DNA of 14,935 nt from Gammaproteobacteria bacterium (GTDB taxonomy: Bacteria > Pseudomonadota > Gammaproteobacteria > Pseudomonadales > Pseudohongiellaceae), in contig PAWK01000072.1 of NCBI GenBank assembly GCA_002714195.1, positions 1,815 through 16,749 on the forward strand, read 5' to 3'. Under the pieces are notes generated by a model, which did no database searches, had not been told where the DNA came from, and saw nothing but the letters and a program-made list of their open reading frames with translations. Made by a program: the position numbers and the translations under genes. This document shows positions 1 through 7,378 of the stretch, piece by piece. How positions within the stretch are numbered: the stretch's first letter is position 1; each line of letters opens with the position of its first letter.

Positions 1-782
1 GTAATAGAAATTTTTTCATCACTCATTGCAAAGCCCATTATATTTCTTGCAACTTCTTTGACATCAGTGTCTTTATGAATGCTCTTCTCGGTTGTGAGTT
101 CGACTGATTCAAATCTATGCAGAGGAAGATATGTGAATTTTTCTGTTCTATTTTCGAAAGAACAGATTAAGTATGAGACCCTGCCACGATACACAAGACC
201 GCAAGGATGCAAAACATAACTGCTCGCTTCTGTTTTAGTTTTAGATTTGTATAAGGCCTTTATCACTTTTCCCTGCCAAAGTGATGCTTGTATTTTCTCA
301 AGTATTCCTTCCCTTATATTTGCTGGCTCAAGGTTAAATCCTTCATTGAGCGTCAGAACCTTCTTTTTCCAGTTTTTCAACCTTGCATCGGTTTGTTTTT
401 GTTGCAGAATAATTTCAGCTTCCTTTAAATACGGCGCAATTGGATCAAGCGCACCGGGCGGGAGAATTGGATTGAGGTAGTCTTTTGCAAGCTGCAAGCA
501 GACTGCCTCCGTCGGACTCATCGCTGAATCTTTTGCTACTCCTTTAGGAAGTTTATAGCCATACGGCTTCATCCGGTCAATGACATATATCCTTTCAGGA
601 AATTGTTCTGGCAAGCTTTGCATATCCCTTAAAACAGTTCTCTCAGATATATCAAAGCCCAAGTCTATTAGTTTGTTATGAATCTGTTTTGAAGTCAGAG
701 GTATCTGACCCATCATTCGAATAATGGCTTGCGTTCTCTTTACTGCTTCAAAGTGATTTGGCCTTGTTTTCTTTCTATTCAT
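1..782 (-). CDS. HTH-WYL transcriptional regulator (C-terminus cut by window edge)
   Basis: Reading the reverse strand from the ATG at 782-780 gives about 260 codons with no stop, running off the left edge. Residues about 15-60 look like a DeoR-type winged helix: an isoleucine-rich first helix, then ISERTVLRDMQSL (45-57), the usual recognition-helix signature of this family. Residues about 168-230 match a WYL domain: a strand ending LHPCGLVYRGRVSYLIC (191-207) followed by YLPLHRFESVEL (218-229). The eponymous W-Y-L is S-Y-L here. The rest of the C-terminal (WCX-like) extension lies outside the window. WYL proteins bind DNA as dimers and sense nucleic-acid or nucleotide ligands, and several (BrxR/CapW type) repress phage-defence operons. 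It is divergent from the MoxR gene across 70 bases, so it probably controls itself and the plus-strand operon. Family assignment is firm; the regulated target is inferred. Confidence 0.88.
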   Translation of the reverse strand, partial: MNRKKTRPNHFEAVKRTQAIIRMMGQIPLTSKQIHNKLIDLGFDISERTVLRDMQSLPEQFPERIYVIDRMKPYGYKLPKGVAKDSAMSPTEAVCLQLAKDYLNPILPPGALDPIAPYLKEAEIILQQKQTDARLKNWKKKVLTLNEGFNLEPANIREGILEKIQASLWQGKVIKALYKSKTKTEASSYVLHPCGLVYRGRVSYLICSFENRTEKFTYLPLHRFESVELTTEKSIHKDTDVKEVARNIMGFAMSDEKISI

Positions 783-800
783 TTATCGATACGTCACATC

Positions 801-828
801 TTGTCATTTGCTTACCTAAGAATATAAA
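801..828 (+). promoter_or_regulatory. Candidate sigma70-type promoter of the plus-strand operon
   Basis: TTGTCA (801-806) and TATAAA (823-828) are separated by 16 bases, and each differs from the consensus hexamer at one position. Transcription would start near 835, leaving a leader of only about 18 bases before the ATG at 853. On the opposite strand AATATA (821-826) reads TATATT, a possible -10 for the WYL gene, so the two promoters would overlap and compete. The opposite-strand -35 is poor. This is by-eye matching only. Confidence 0.55.
806..825. promoter_or_regulatory. Imperfect palindrome, candidate WYL-regulator operator
   Basis: The 20 bases centred on 815/816 form an inverted repeat with 7 of 10 positions paired. 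The core CTTA-CC-TAAG (811-820) has perfect 4-base arms. It fills the spacer between the proposed -35 and -10 and overlaps the candidate -10 boxes on both strands, the position expected for a repressor site acting on both divergent genes. Inverted-repeat operators are typical of dimeric WYL regulators. In AT-rich DNA a palindrome this weak can also arise by chance. Confidence 0.35.
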
Positions 829-852
829 GAAAAATTATTCGAGATAAAAGAA

Positions 853-1860
853 ATGAAGAAATTAAATATTAGAAATTTAGATAAATTCTTAAATCAGATC
901 ATAAGAAATAAAATTCAATCCTCGCTTATGATTTGGGGCGCTCCCGGTATTGGAAAATCATCCGTTGTTGAATCAGTCGCACATTCAAATGATCTCGAGC
1001 TCATCGATCTCAGGATCAGTCAGTTGGCACCTACTGATCTGAGAGGCATTCCCGTTCCCAAGGATGACAAGGCATTTTGGTTCCCTCCAGAGTTTCTTCC
1101 TACAGAAGGAAAGGGCATATTATTTTTAGATGAAATCAATATGGCGCCTCCAGCTGTTCAAGGCATTGCACAACAGTTAATTCTTGATCGGAAAGTAGGT
1201 TCTTACGAGGTGCCTGAAGATTGGTTTATATGGAGTGCCGGGAATAGAAAGAGCGATCATGCCGCAGTTTTTGATATGCCCTCACCTCTTGCAAATCGTT
1301 TCATTCATTTAGAGGTAAGCACATCATTGGATGAGTTTAAAAAATATGCGCTTGCCAATAAGATAGATGATCGTATTATCTCATTTTTAAATTTTAGGCC
1401 AAAGCTATTACATAAGATTGATAAAAACAGTCCTTCATGGCCATCGCCCAGGAGCTGGGACATAGCTGACAAATTGCTAAAGGCGGATTTAACCGTGGAC
1501 CCAGCAATCGGATCAGGAGTTGGAAGTGAATTTAGAAGCTTCTGTAAAGTCTATAGTGAATTGCCTAAAATTGAGCCCATCCTTAATGGAAAGAGTAAAC
1601 CAAAGTTTCCCAAAGATATTTCTTCGCAGTACGCATTGACTTGCGCTCTATCTGTGAGATCAAAGAATATGGATCATTATAAAAATGCATTCCTATACCT
1701 TTCTGAGAAAGCATCTATGGAATGGTTGAACCAATGTGCGTATGAGGCAAGCTCTATATGTGCAGCGAATGGGGACTCTAAAGCACTGATTGATGTGGTC
1801 ACACAAAACAAAGAGCTTATGAAAGTCGCTGAAAGACTCACCAATTTATTAAATGCATGA
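853..1860 (+). CDS. MoxR-family AAA+ ATPase
   Basis: A 335-residue protein with a complete AAA+ core: Walker A GAPGIGKSS (29-37, K35), Walker B ILFLDEIN (89-96, D93/E94), a sensor-1 asparagine in SAGNR (N131), an arginine-finger region LANRF (147-151) and a sensor-2-like PSPRSW (197-202). The segment ISQLAPTDLRGIPVP (55-69) is typical of the MoxR branch that pairs with DUF2201/vWA proteins. MoxR ATPases are thought to act as ATP-driven chaperones that remodel partners through a vWA protein, and the next gene encodes such a protein, overlapping by 8 bases. The start follows a weak AAAAG purine run; no better start lies upstream. It is the first gene of the run. Family is sure; substrate unknown, possibly one of the downstream unknown proteins. 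Confidence 0.93.
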   Translation: MKKLNIRNLDKFLNQIIRNKIQSSLMIWGAPGIGKSSVVESVAHSNDLELIDLRISQLAPTDLRGIPVPKDDKAFWFPPEFLPTEGKGILFLDEINMAPPAVQGIAQQLILDRKVGSYEVPEDWFIWSAGNRKSDHAAVFDMPSPLANRFIHLEVSTSLDEFKKYALANKIDDRIISFLNFRPKLLHKIDKNSPSWPSPRSWDIADKLLKADLTVDPAIGSGVGSEFRSFCKVYSELPKIEPILNGKSKPKFPKDISSQYALTCALSVRSKNMDHYKNAFLYLSEKASMEWLNQCAYEASSICAANGDSKALIDVVTQNKELMKVAERLTNLLNA

Positions 1861-3007
1861 CATGGACTTTGGAGATACAGTTACAAAGTCGGTTCTTCAG
1901 GTTCGAAGGGAATGCGCATTCTTTGGAGCGTTGATGTTGTTTGCGAGGATCATCCCATCAAAAAGCATAGAGACAGCAGCGACCGATGGTAAGACGATAT
2001 TTATTAACCAAGACTATTTAGCCTCTCTAAGCAGCAGCGAGCAGAATGCACTATTGCTGCATGAGGTTCTGCATATGGCACTTTTGCATTGCATCAGAAT
2101 AGGGGGAAGGGACCGACACATTTGGAATATTGCCGCAGATATTGTGGTCAATGGCTTGATTCGAATGAATACCTCTTTTCAATTACCGAATGGTGCAATC
2201 ATTGATGATGAGTTTAAAGATGAGTCGGCAGAGGAAATTTATGAAGCACTTTTGAAGAATAGAGAAAAAATAAAACTATCAATGCCAGACATCATTGAGT
2301 TCGATGAAGAAAATGATGATTTCAATACCAAAAAAATGAACACAGAAGAAATCGAGGGTTACTGGAAAGATGCTATTCAAGTTGTAGAAAACACTGTCAA
2401 TAATGATTCAAATGGATCAGTTCAAGGCAACCTTCCAGCGGGTCTTTCAAGTGAAATAAAAAATATTCTTGAACCCGAAGTCGATTGGAGGCATGCCCTT
2501 TGGAAATACGTTGGCAAAACAAATTCTGACTTTGACGATCTGGACAGGAGATTTATATATAAGGGTCTTTACCTCGAGGGCTTGCTTACAGACGGATTGG
2601 AAATTTTTGTTTGCATCGATACCAGTGGCTCTGTTAGTGATCAACTCTTGAGTCAGTTTGCAGGAGAGTTGAAAGGAATCTTGTCTTCCTACCCTCATGT
2701 CAAATGCAAACTTTATTATGCCGATACAGATTTAGTTGGCCCATATGAAATCGATCATATTGATAAACTACCTCCGGCAAAAGGCAGAGGAGGGACCAGT
2801 TTTGTTCCTTTCTTTAATGCTTTATCTAAATCCGATGGAACATTCTCCGAAGTAAATAGGGCAGCTGTATATTTCACAGATGGATTTGGTGATTTCCCAA
2901 AAAAAGAACCTGACAATCCCACGATGTGGCTTGTTCCGTCAGATGGCCTAAAGTCAAAAGATTTCCCATTTGGGGATGTGATAAGAATCAGTACTGAAAA
3001 TTGGTAG
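1853..3007 (+). CDS. DUF2201-type protein: metallopeptidase-like domain plus vWA domain
   Basis: A 384-residue protein. The N-terminal part has ALLLHEVLHMALLH (66-79), an HExxH zinc-protease motif (H70, E71, H74), followed by WNIAADIVVNG (91-101) as in the DUF2201 N-terminal domain, where the aspartate (D96) may be the third ligand. A charged linker (about 140-195) leads to a vWA domain with all MIDAS elements: DTSGS (256-260), GGTSF with T315, and FTDGFGD with D343. The pairing of MoxR with a vWA partner is well known; the vWA protein typically links the ATPase to its substrate. The intact HExxH suggests that proteolysis is possible, but activity of this domain is not established. The start is ATG 1853 (8-base overlap with the MoxR gene) or ATG 1862 (one base after its stop); neither has a clear Shine-Dalgarno, so translational coupling is likely. 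Confidence 0.9.
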   Translation: MHDMDFGDTVTKSVLQVRRECAFFGALMLFARIIPSKSIETAATDGKTIFINQDYLASLSSSEQNALLLHEVLHMALLHCIRIGGRDRHIWNIAADIVVNGLIRMNTSFQLPNGAIIDDEFKDESAEEIYEALLKNREKIKLSMPDIIEFDEENDDFNTKKMNTEEIEGYWKDAIQVVENTVNNDSNGSVQGNLPAGLSSEIKNILEPEVDWRHALWKYVGKTNSDFDDLDRRFIYKGLYLEGLLTDGLEIFVCIDTSGSVSDQLLSQFAGELKGILSSYPHVKCKLYYADTDLVGPYEIDHIDKLPPAKGRGGTSFVPFFNALSKSDGTFSEVNRAAVYFTDGFGDFPKKEPDNPTMWLVPSDGLKSKDFPFGDVIRISTENW

Positions 3008-3009
3008 GA

Positions 3010-4452
3010 ATGATGAAAAAAAAACAAGAACAATTAAATAAGGTCCTATCTCTATTGAATGTCAATGTATTTGAGTTGATGGATCTCACACTTGAAACAT
3101 TTGGTCATCACTTGATTCATGAGGAGGGAGTTCAAGGATGCAGAAACAATATTAATGACTTAACTTTGGAGCAAAAGAAAGAACTCTATTCGAAGCTCTC
3201 GCCTCTTTTTTCAACTCCATTGAGTGCCGATAATTATATTGAATACAGGGAGGTGTTTCGATTTGCATCCGTTCTACACTGTGCACTTCCTTACGATCAC
3301 CAAAGGACAGAAGAGCACTCGGATTATTTTCATACATTATCCAGTTTTGATCATAGTCAAATTGACCAAGACAGCATGAAGGATGGCAGATACAACATAA
3401 GAGGTTATGAGGAATATAACATATCATCTAGGGATGCATTTGATTGCGTCTATTCTAATTCAATGCCATGGCATAAATTTCGTTTGGGATTTTCTGAATT
3501 ATTTGAAAAGGACCGACCTCTTGTGACAGAATCCCAGCTTCCAATTTGTGATTACTTAACAAAGACATCACTCGAAGATTATTTCAAATCAGAACTCAGA
3601 AAAATAGAAAATGATCTTGTCAGCGGTGACTATCATTACAATATGCAAAGGCAACTGGAAGATATCTTCATCAGTGAAGCATTTGATAAAGATTTTCTGA
3701 TTGACTCATTCGTAGAGCTCTTTCTTAGTGATTTCACATCTATACCTCACCATATGCATGATGCATTTGGCCTTAAATCGTATTATCACAAAACACATGG
3801 AGATGATCTTCATCCTTTGTTGCAATTGTTTGAATCAGAGACCTTCACAAGAAAGTTAAGAGACAGATTGTCAAGGGGGTTAGTCCTTGGTTGTAGAAAC
3901 ACAAAACGTTTTATTAAAGTTAATTTTGATGAACTTAATAATCTTTCTTTCTTTGCTTCTGTTTTGAGTGAATTCAAGACAATTTCATCAGACGACTTAG
4001 ACCGAGAGATCAATCACATGTCTAAGCAATCAGACATTCGTGAGCATTTAAATAACTTCGATACCGCCTTAATGATTGCAAGTGAAACTTATAGATTGGA
4101 GCGATTGGCAAAGAAAAAACCAAAAGAAGCAATGAGTGAAAGAAGAAAATTTGTCAGAGAATTAGTTAGGAAGTTTAACGATCCTGAGGAAAAATGGCCG
4201 GATTATAGATTGCAAAATAGGATATATAATTACTGTGTTCTCCAAAAACATCTTGATCATGTTTATGCAGACAGAAGGTCTCCAATTCCTGATTATTCAT
4301 CTGATTCCAGAGAGCCTTATGAACTACTAATTTCAGATAAAGAAGTTGAATTCACTGATGATGAAGTAGGTTATAACTTCACACAAATATTTGAGTTCAT
4401 TCAGAGATTCATTAAGGAAGAAAATAAAGATAATTATGAAGTATGGCATTAG
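3010..4452 (+). CDS. Unknown protein, first partner of the MoxR/vWA module
   Basis: About 480 residues that I do not recognise. It appears soluble and largely helical, rich in charged residues, with no signal peptide, membrane segment or nucleotide-binding motif visible. The most distinctive part is the basic helical stretch RRKFVRELVRKF (about 375-386), followed by an aromatic segment and a proline/serine linker PIPDYSSDS (about 423-431). It starts just after the vWA gene stop (3005-3007). ATG 3010 or 3013 is preferred over the TTG at 3001, because TAGGA (3005-3009) can serve 3013. It ends in a 10-base overlap with the next gene, so it is cotranscribed and probably coupled. Position directly after the MoxR/vWA pair suggests a substrate or scaffold of that machine; this is inference only. 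Confidence 0.8.
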   Translation: MMKKKQEQLNKVLSLLNVNVFELMDLTLETFGHHLIHEEGVQGCRNNINDLTLEQKKELYSKLSPLFSTPLSADNYIEYREVFRFASVLHCALPYDHQRTEEHSDYFHTLSSFDHSQIDQDSMKDGRYNIRGYEEYNISSRDAFDCVYSNSMPWHKFRLGFSELFEKDRPLVTESQLPICDYLTKTSLEDYFKSELRKIENDLVSGDYHYNMQRQLEDIFISEAFDKDFLIDSFVELFLSDFTSIPHHMHDAFGLKSYYHKTHGDDLHPLLQLFESETFTRKLRDRLSRGLVLGCRNTKRFIKVNFDELNNLSFFASVLSEFKTISSDDLDREINHMSKQSDIREHLNNFDTALMIASETYRLERLAKKKPKEAMSERRKFVRELVRKFNDPEEKWPDYRLQNRIYNYCVLQKHLDHVYADRRSPIPDYSSDSREPYELLISDKEVEFTDDEVGYNFTQIFEFIQRFIKEENKDNYEVWH

Positions 4453-5816
4453 TAATCAAAAATAATATTACTGCATTTGATAGCAGTATTTTTCTAAAAT
4501 TCGACTCAATTCCTCGTGAAAATGATTTGAGAGAAATGATTAAGGATTGTTGCTCAAAACATCATGATGAATCAGGTGGCCAGCGACCCAATATTGCATT
4601 GGCATTATTAAGACAGCAGATAAAACTGAGAGTTAAGAATAATTCAGATGTTGCAAATGCTTTAAGAGAATTTGTAATAACATTCAGCCAATCTGAAATC
4701 GAGGGGCTCTTTTCACTTGCTCGTCCTGCATTCGATGAAATGCAATATGAGATCCTTAGATATTATGAGGATTTTGAGTCTTTCATTGATTTTTTTGATC
4801 CCAGTTTGATTAAAGATAAATCTAAGCTGGAAGCCTTTCTCATTGATCTTCTGACTGATATTTGGGGGGAAGCTAATTGGTTTGAGTTAATTAGACATTT
4901 AATCAGTATTAAATCTAAAAAAACAGAAGAAATAGTTGCCAATACGATAAAAGACGTTGAAAGATTCAGAGGAAATCTGGCGGAAGATTATTTTAGAATC
5001 AATTTTTATGAAGATGTGTTTCATCTTTGCAAAAAGCACGATTATAAGGATGCCATGGCCGTTCTTTTTAATGAGTTGGGCTCATACTATTTTTATGCAA
5101 ATGGTATCTATACTGAATCTTTACCGAACTCTAAAGACGATACTATGTTTTGGCATGGAAGTTATGCTAAAGATTTTGAAGCTGGATATTTTTCAGAATT
5201 TAAAGAAGCATTTTCCAAAGATAAAAAATATGAATATTCCATTAATTTCAATAAGGCATGGTTTTCTGGGAATGCAAAAACTCAAGAGATGATAGAGACA
5301 ATCGAAAAGCATAATTCAAAGATTAAAGATGAGCATTACGAAGGTTTTTTAGAATTCGGTCGGCTGCATAATATTTCAGAAAATGATTTTGTTAATCATT
5401 TCTATCATCATCTTTTTAGTAATGAGGGTTTCAGCAGAATGAGCCAAGATTATCAAGTTCAATTTTTAGAGAGTATTCAAGAATTTATAGAGAGCTTGAT
5501 TGCTGATGATGTGGAAATTCCATTAGATATGGCATATGAGATTTTATCAAAAGAGTATCTTAAAGGTCTCCATCCAATGATTTATGGAACGATAGGGGAT
5601 CACAATAAAGACCCCATTGCATTGATGAAAAGAATTGTTTTAGCCATATATCTTGGAGAAGAGTACAAGGATTACTCCAAGCTGCTTATTGGCCAAATAA
5701 ATCAACTTGGTGCAAAGGAGAAAGGATATTTTAAAGAGATGTTTCTGACGCAAGGAGCTGGCATCAGGAGTACTGGGGTTATGAACCGATTTTATTTGGA
5801 TAGTGTTGATGATTAA
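4443..5816 (+). CDS. Unknown protein, second partner of the MoxR/vWA module
   Basis: 457 residues, unrecognised. The sequence is almost wholly helix-like, with many aromatic and acidic residues (for example YYEDFESFIDFFDPS about 100-114 and LLTDIWGEANWFELIRHL about 132-149) and no membrane segment, signal peptide, P-loop or nuclease motif. The regular alternation of short amphipathic helices would fit an alpha-helical-repeat or solenoid scaffold, but I see no clear repeat period. ATG 4443 overlaps the end of the previous gene by 10 bases, and the next start lies 9 bases after its stop, placing it firmly inside the operon. It could be a recognition or scaffold subunit for the MoxR/vWA pair. 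Function unknown. Confidence 0.8.
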   Translation: MALVIKNNITAFDSSIFLKFDSIPRENDLREMIKDCCSKHHDESGGQRPNIALALLRQQIKLRVKNNSDVANALREFVITFSQSEIEGLFSLARPAFDEMQYEILRYYEDFESFIDFFDPSLIKDKSKLEAFLIDLLTDIWGEANWFELIRHLISIKSKKTEEIVANTIKDVERFRGNLAEDYFRINFYEDVFHLCKKHDYKDAMAVLFNELGSYYFYANGIYTESLPNSKDDTMFWHGSYAKDFEAGYFSEFKEAFSKDKKYEYSINFNKAWFSGNAKTQEMIETIEKHNSKIKDEHYEGFLEFGRLHNISENDFVNHFYHHLFSNEGFSRMSQDYQVQFLESIQEFIESLIADDVEIPLDMAYEILSKEYLKGLHPMIYGTIGDHNKDPIALMKRIVLAIYLGEEYKDYSKLLIGQINQLGAKEKGYFKEMFLTQGAGIRSTGVMNRFYLDSVDD

Positions 5817-5824
5817 ATCTTTTG

Positions 5825-6892
5825 ATGCGTCATAAACTGGCATTGGGTCAACATATATTTGATTTTACTTTAGAGACGATAATGATAGATAAGTACATTT
5901 ATGACGTAAGCATTGAGGATGTCATGTCCATTCCAAAAGATTGGAGCGATTGTATTGAATTTATGACAGATTCCTTATATTGGGAAGAAGGACTTCCCAA
6001 AAGGTACGAATATTTAATAGATGATTTAACTTTTCTAAGATATGCAATGGATTATATGAATGGGATTCAATTTGACTACGGGCCCCCACTCGATGAGGCT
6101 TTTATTCTAGAAATGAACAAAAATTTTCCATACATTACAGAATATCGTCAATTCAGAGCCATTCCACTCGCCTGGTGGCGTCAAAATGATGATTTTGTTA
6201 AAGAACTTGTAAGAAGCAATTACGATTCATACAGAAGCGCTCCAAAAAAAGAACGCAAGGATAAATCATATGCACTTCGCGCAGCAACCATCAATGGAGC
6301 GATTTTAGAATTTTCTCCCAGAAATATCAGGAATGATTTGGAAATAGCGACCGCTGCACTTCGATCCAATCCTTTTTCCATTCATTTTCTAACAAAGCAA
6401 ATGAAATCAAAGATGGACACTGATTTGATTAGTCATTGTTTGAAGATTTCAAAAGGGGATAAGCATGAGATTTACAAAATAGAAGATATGGAAGTGATTG
6501 CAAATATTTTTGTGAGCTTAATGAATTGCGGTCGTTCAGTGCATGCATCAAAGTTGAATTGGAAAAATCTTCCTCGAAAAAATTGGGATGCTTTTGACCG
6601 AAGGACATTACCTCACCTTATTGACCAAGATTTTCTTCTTTATGCTTTAAGCATCAACCCAGAATTGATCTCATACTTTAGGCTAGGATATTTAGATCGT
6701 TTTGGCATTATGTTAATCGAATTATCATCTTTAAACCCTTTCTTAAATAGAGAGCAAATCCAAAACGCCCAAAATTTACTATTCAATGAATATATTGAAA
6801 AAACAAAGGAACTACCATTTGTTCAGCCATTTAAGATTATCGGTCATGCAAGACGCATGTGTGATATCGAGGACAGAACTAATATCAGCTAA
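5825..6892 (+). CDS. Unknown protein with DUF4116-like repeat, third partner
   Basis: About 355 residues, mostly helical. Residues about 148-189 hold the pattern RAATINGAILEFSPRNIRND followed by LEIATAALRSNPFSIHFL. This resembles the DUF4116 repeat (a run of 'ND.E.A.AAL..NP' units of unknown function). A second weaker LSINPELISYF unit sits near 273-283 and may be another copy. Conserved-looking aromatic stretches include LAWWRQND (115-122). The ATG at 5825 is taken as the start; ATG 5882, with AGAGA about six bases upstream, is an alternative and would remove 19 residues. It is the last gene before the 96-base gap, so it closes the first gene block. DUF4116 assignment is by pattern recognition only; biochemical role unknown. 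Confidence 0.75.
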   Translation: MRHKLALGQHIFDFTLETIMIDKYIYDVSIEDVMSIPKDWSDCIEFMTDSLYWEEGLPKRYEYLIDDLTFLRYAMDYMNGIQFDYGPPLDEAFILEMNKNFPYITEYRQFRAIPLAWWRQNDDFVKELVRSNYDSYRSAPKKERKDKSYALRAATINGAILEFSPRNIRNDLEIATAALRSNPFSIHFLTKQMKSKMDTDLISHCLKISKGDKHEIYKIEDMEVIANIFVSLMNCGRSVHASKLNWKNLPRKNWDAFDRRTLPHLIDQDFLLYALSINPELISYFRLGYLDRFGIMLIELSSLNPFLNREQIQNAQNLLFNEYIEKTKELPFVQPFKIIGHARRMCDIEDRTNIS

Positions 6893-6988
6893 TTGGTGGT
6901 AATCGTATGATTCGAATGATGATATTTAGCTTTATGAAATAACTCTTAGGGCCTATTATTTAGTTAACTTCAAAAAATTAGATTAAAG
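6893..6988 (+). promoter_or_regulatory. Longest gap in the plus-strand run; weak internal promoter candidate
   Basis: These 96 bases separate the MoxR/vWA block from the TerB/MORC block. TATTAT (6954-6959) could be a -10, with the poor -35 TTTATG (6931-6936) 17 bases upstream. An 8-base palindrome ATTCGAAT lies at 6910-6917. I find no hairpin followed by a T-run, so transcription from the upstream promoter probably reads through. Any internal promoter is only a possibility. Confidence 0.25.
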
Positions 6989-7378
6989 ATGATGAAATAT
7001 AAAATTAAGAAAGATCAGGTTCAAGATATCTTGGCCATTGTATTATGCATAGCTTCCAAAGATGGGATAATTTCACAAACGGAATTGACTACGTTAAAAA
7101 AAGAATTCAGTAATATCTTTACTCTTAAATTAACAGATAAGCAAAATAATCAGGCACTAGAAGATTTTTTCTCATCAAACGATCAGATTGAGGATTATCT
7201 TGAGAAAATTGAGGATCATGAGCTCAGAATACCCATCCTTAGACTCAGTCTAATCAGCGCAGCATCTGATGGTTTTGACATCAAAGAAAACATTGGATAC
7301 CAAAAGGCACTTATGATTTGGAATTTGTCTAATGAAGAGGATGTATTAAAAAGAGAGGATTCATCAGACAGTGAGTAA
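6989..7378 (+). CDS. Small TerB-like protein
   Basis: A 129-residue helical protein with the twofold signature of TerB domains. IASKDGIISQTELTTLKKEF (21-40) has an acidic D-G...E loop between helices (D25, G26, E32), and ISAASDGFDIKEN (89-101) repeats it (D94, G95, E100). In TerB these loops can bind divalent metal. TerB-like domains occur in tellurite-resistance and stress complexes and in several phage-defence systems, commonly fused to or next to ATPases. The start is ATG 6989 or the adjacent ATG 6992; no strong Shine-Dalgarno is seen. The last 8 bases overlap the GTG start of the MORC ATPase, so the two are coupled and probably made in fixed proportion. The acidic, serine-rich tail (after about 115) looks disordered. 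A metal-sensing or adaptor role is inferred. Confidence 0.7.
   Translation: MMKYKIKKDQVQDILAIVLCIASKDGIISQTELTTLKKEFSNIFTLKLTDKQNNQALEDFFSSNDQIEDYLEKIEDHELRIPILRLSLISAASDGFDIKENIGYQKALMIWNLSNEEDVLKREDSSDSE

Noticed and set aside
247..480. 77-residue plus-strand open frame
   Set aside because: Lies wholly antisense to the WYL regulator, whose protein has clear family motifs; cysteine/serine/phenylalanine-rich composition is typical of an antisense shadow.
3001..3009. TTG start for the first unknown gene
   Set aside because: ATG codons at 3010 and 3013 follow directly and are better placed after TAGGA.
4957..5292. 111-residue plus-strand frame inside the second unknown gene
   Set aside because: Out-of-frame shadow of the 457-residue gene; methionine/isoleucine/lysine-rich with no recognisable features.
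6910..6917. ATTCGAAT palindrome as an operator
   Set aside because: Only eight bases; the same octamer occurs inside the WYL gene at 715-722, so chance is likely.
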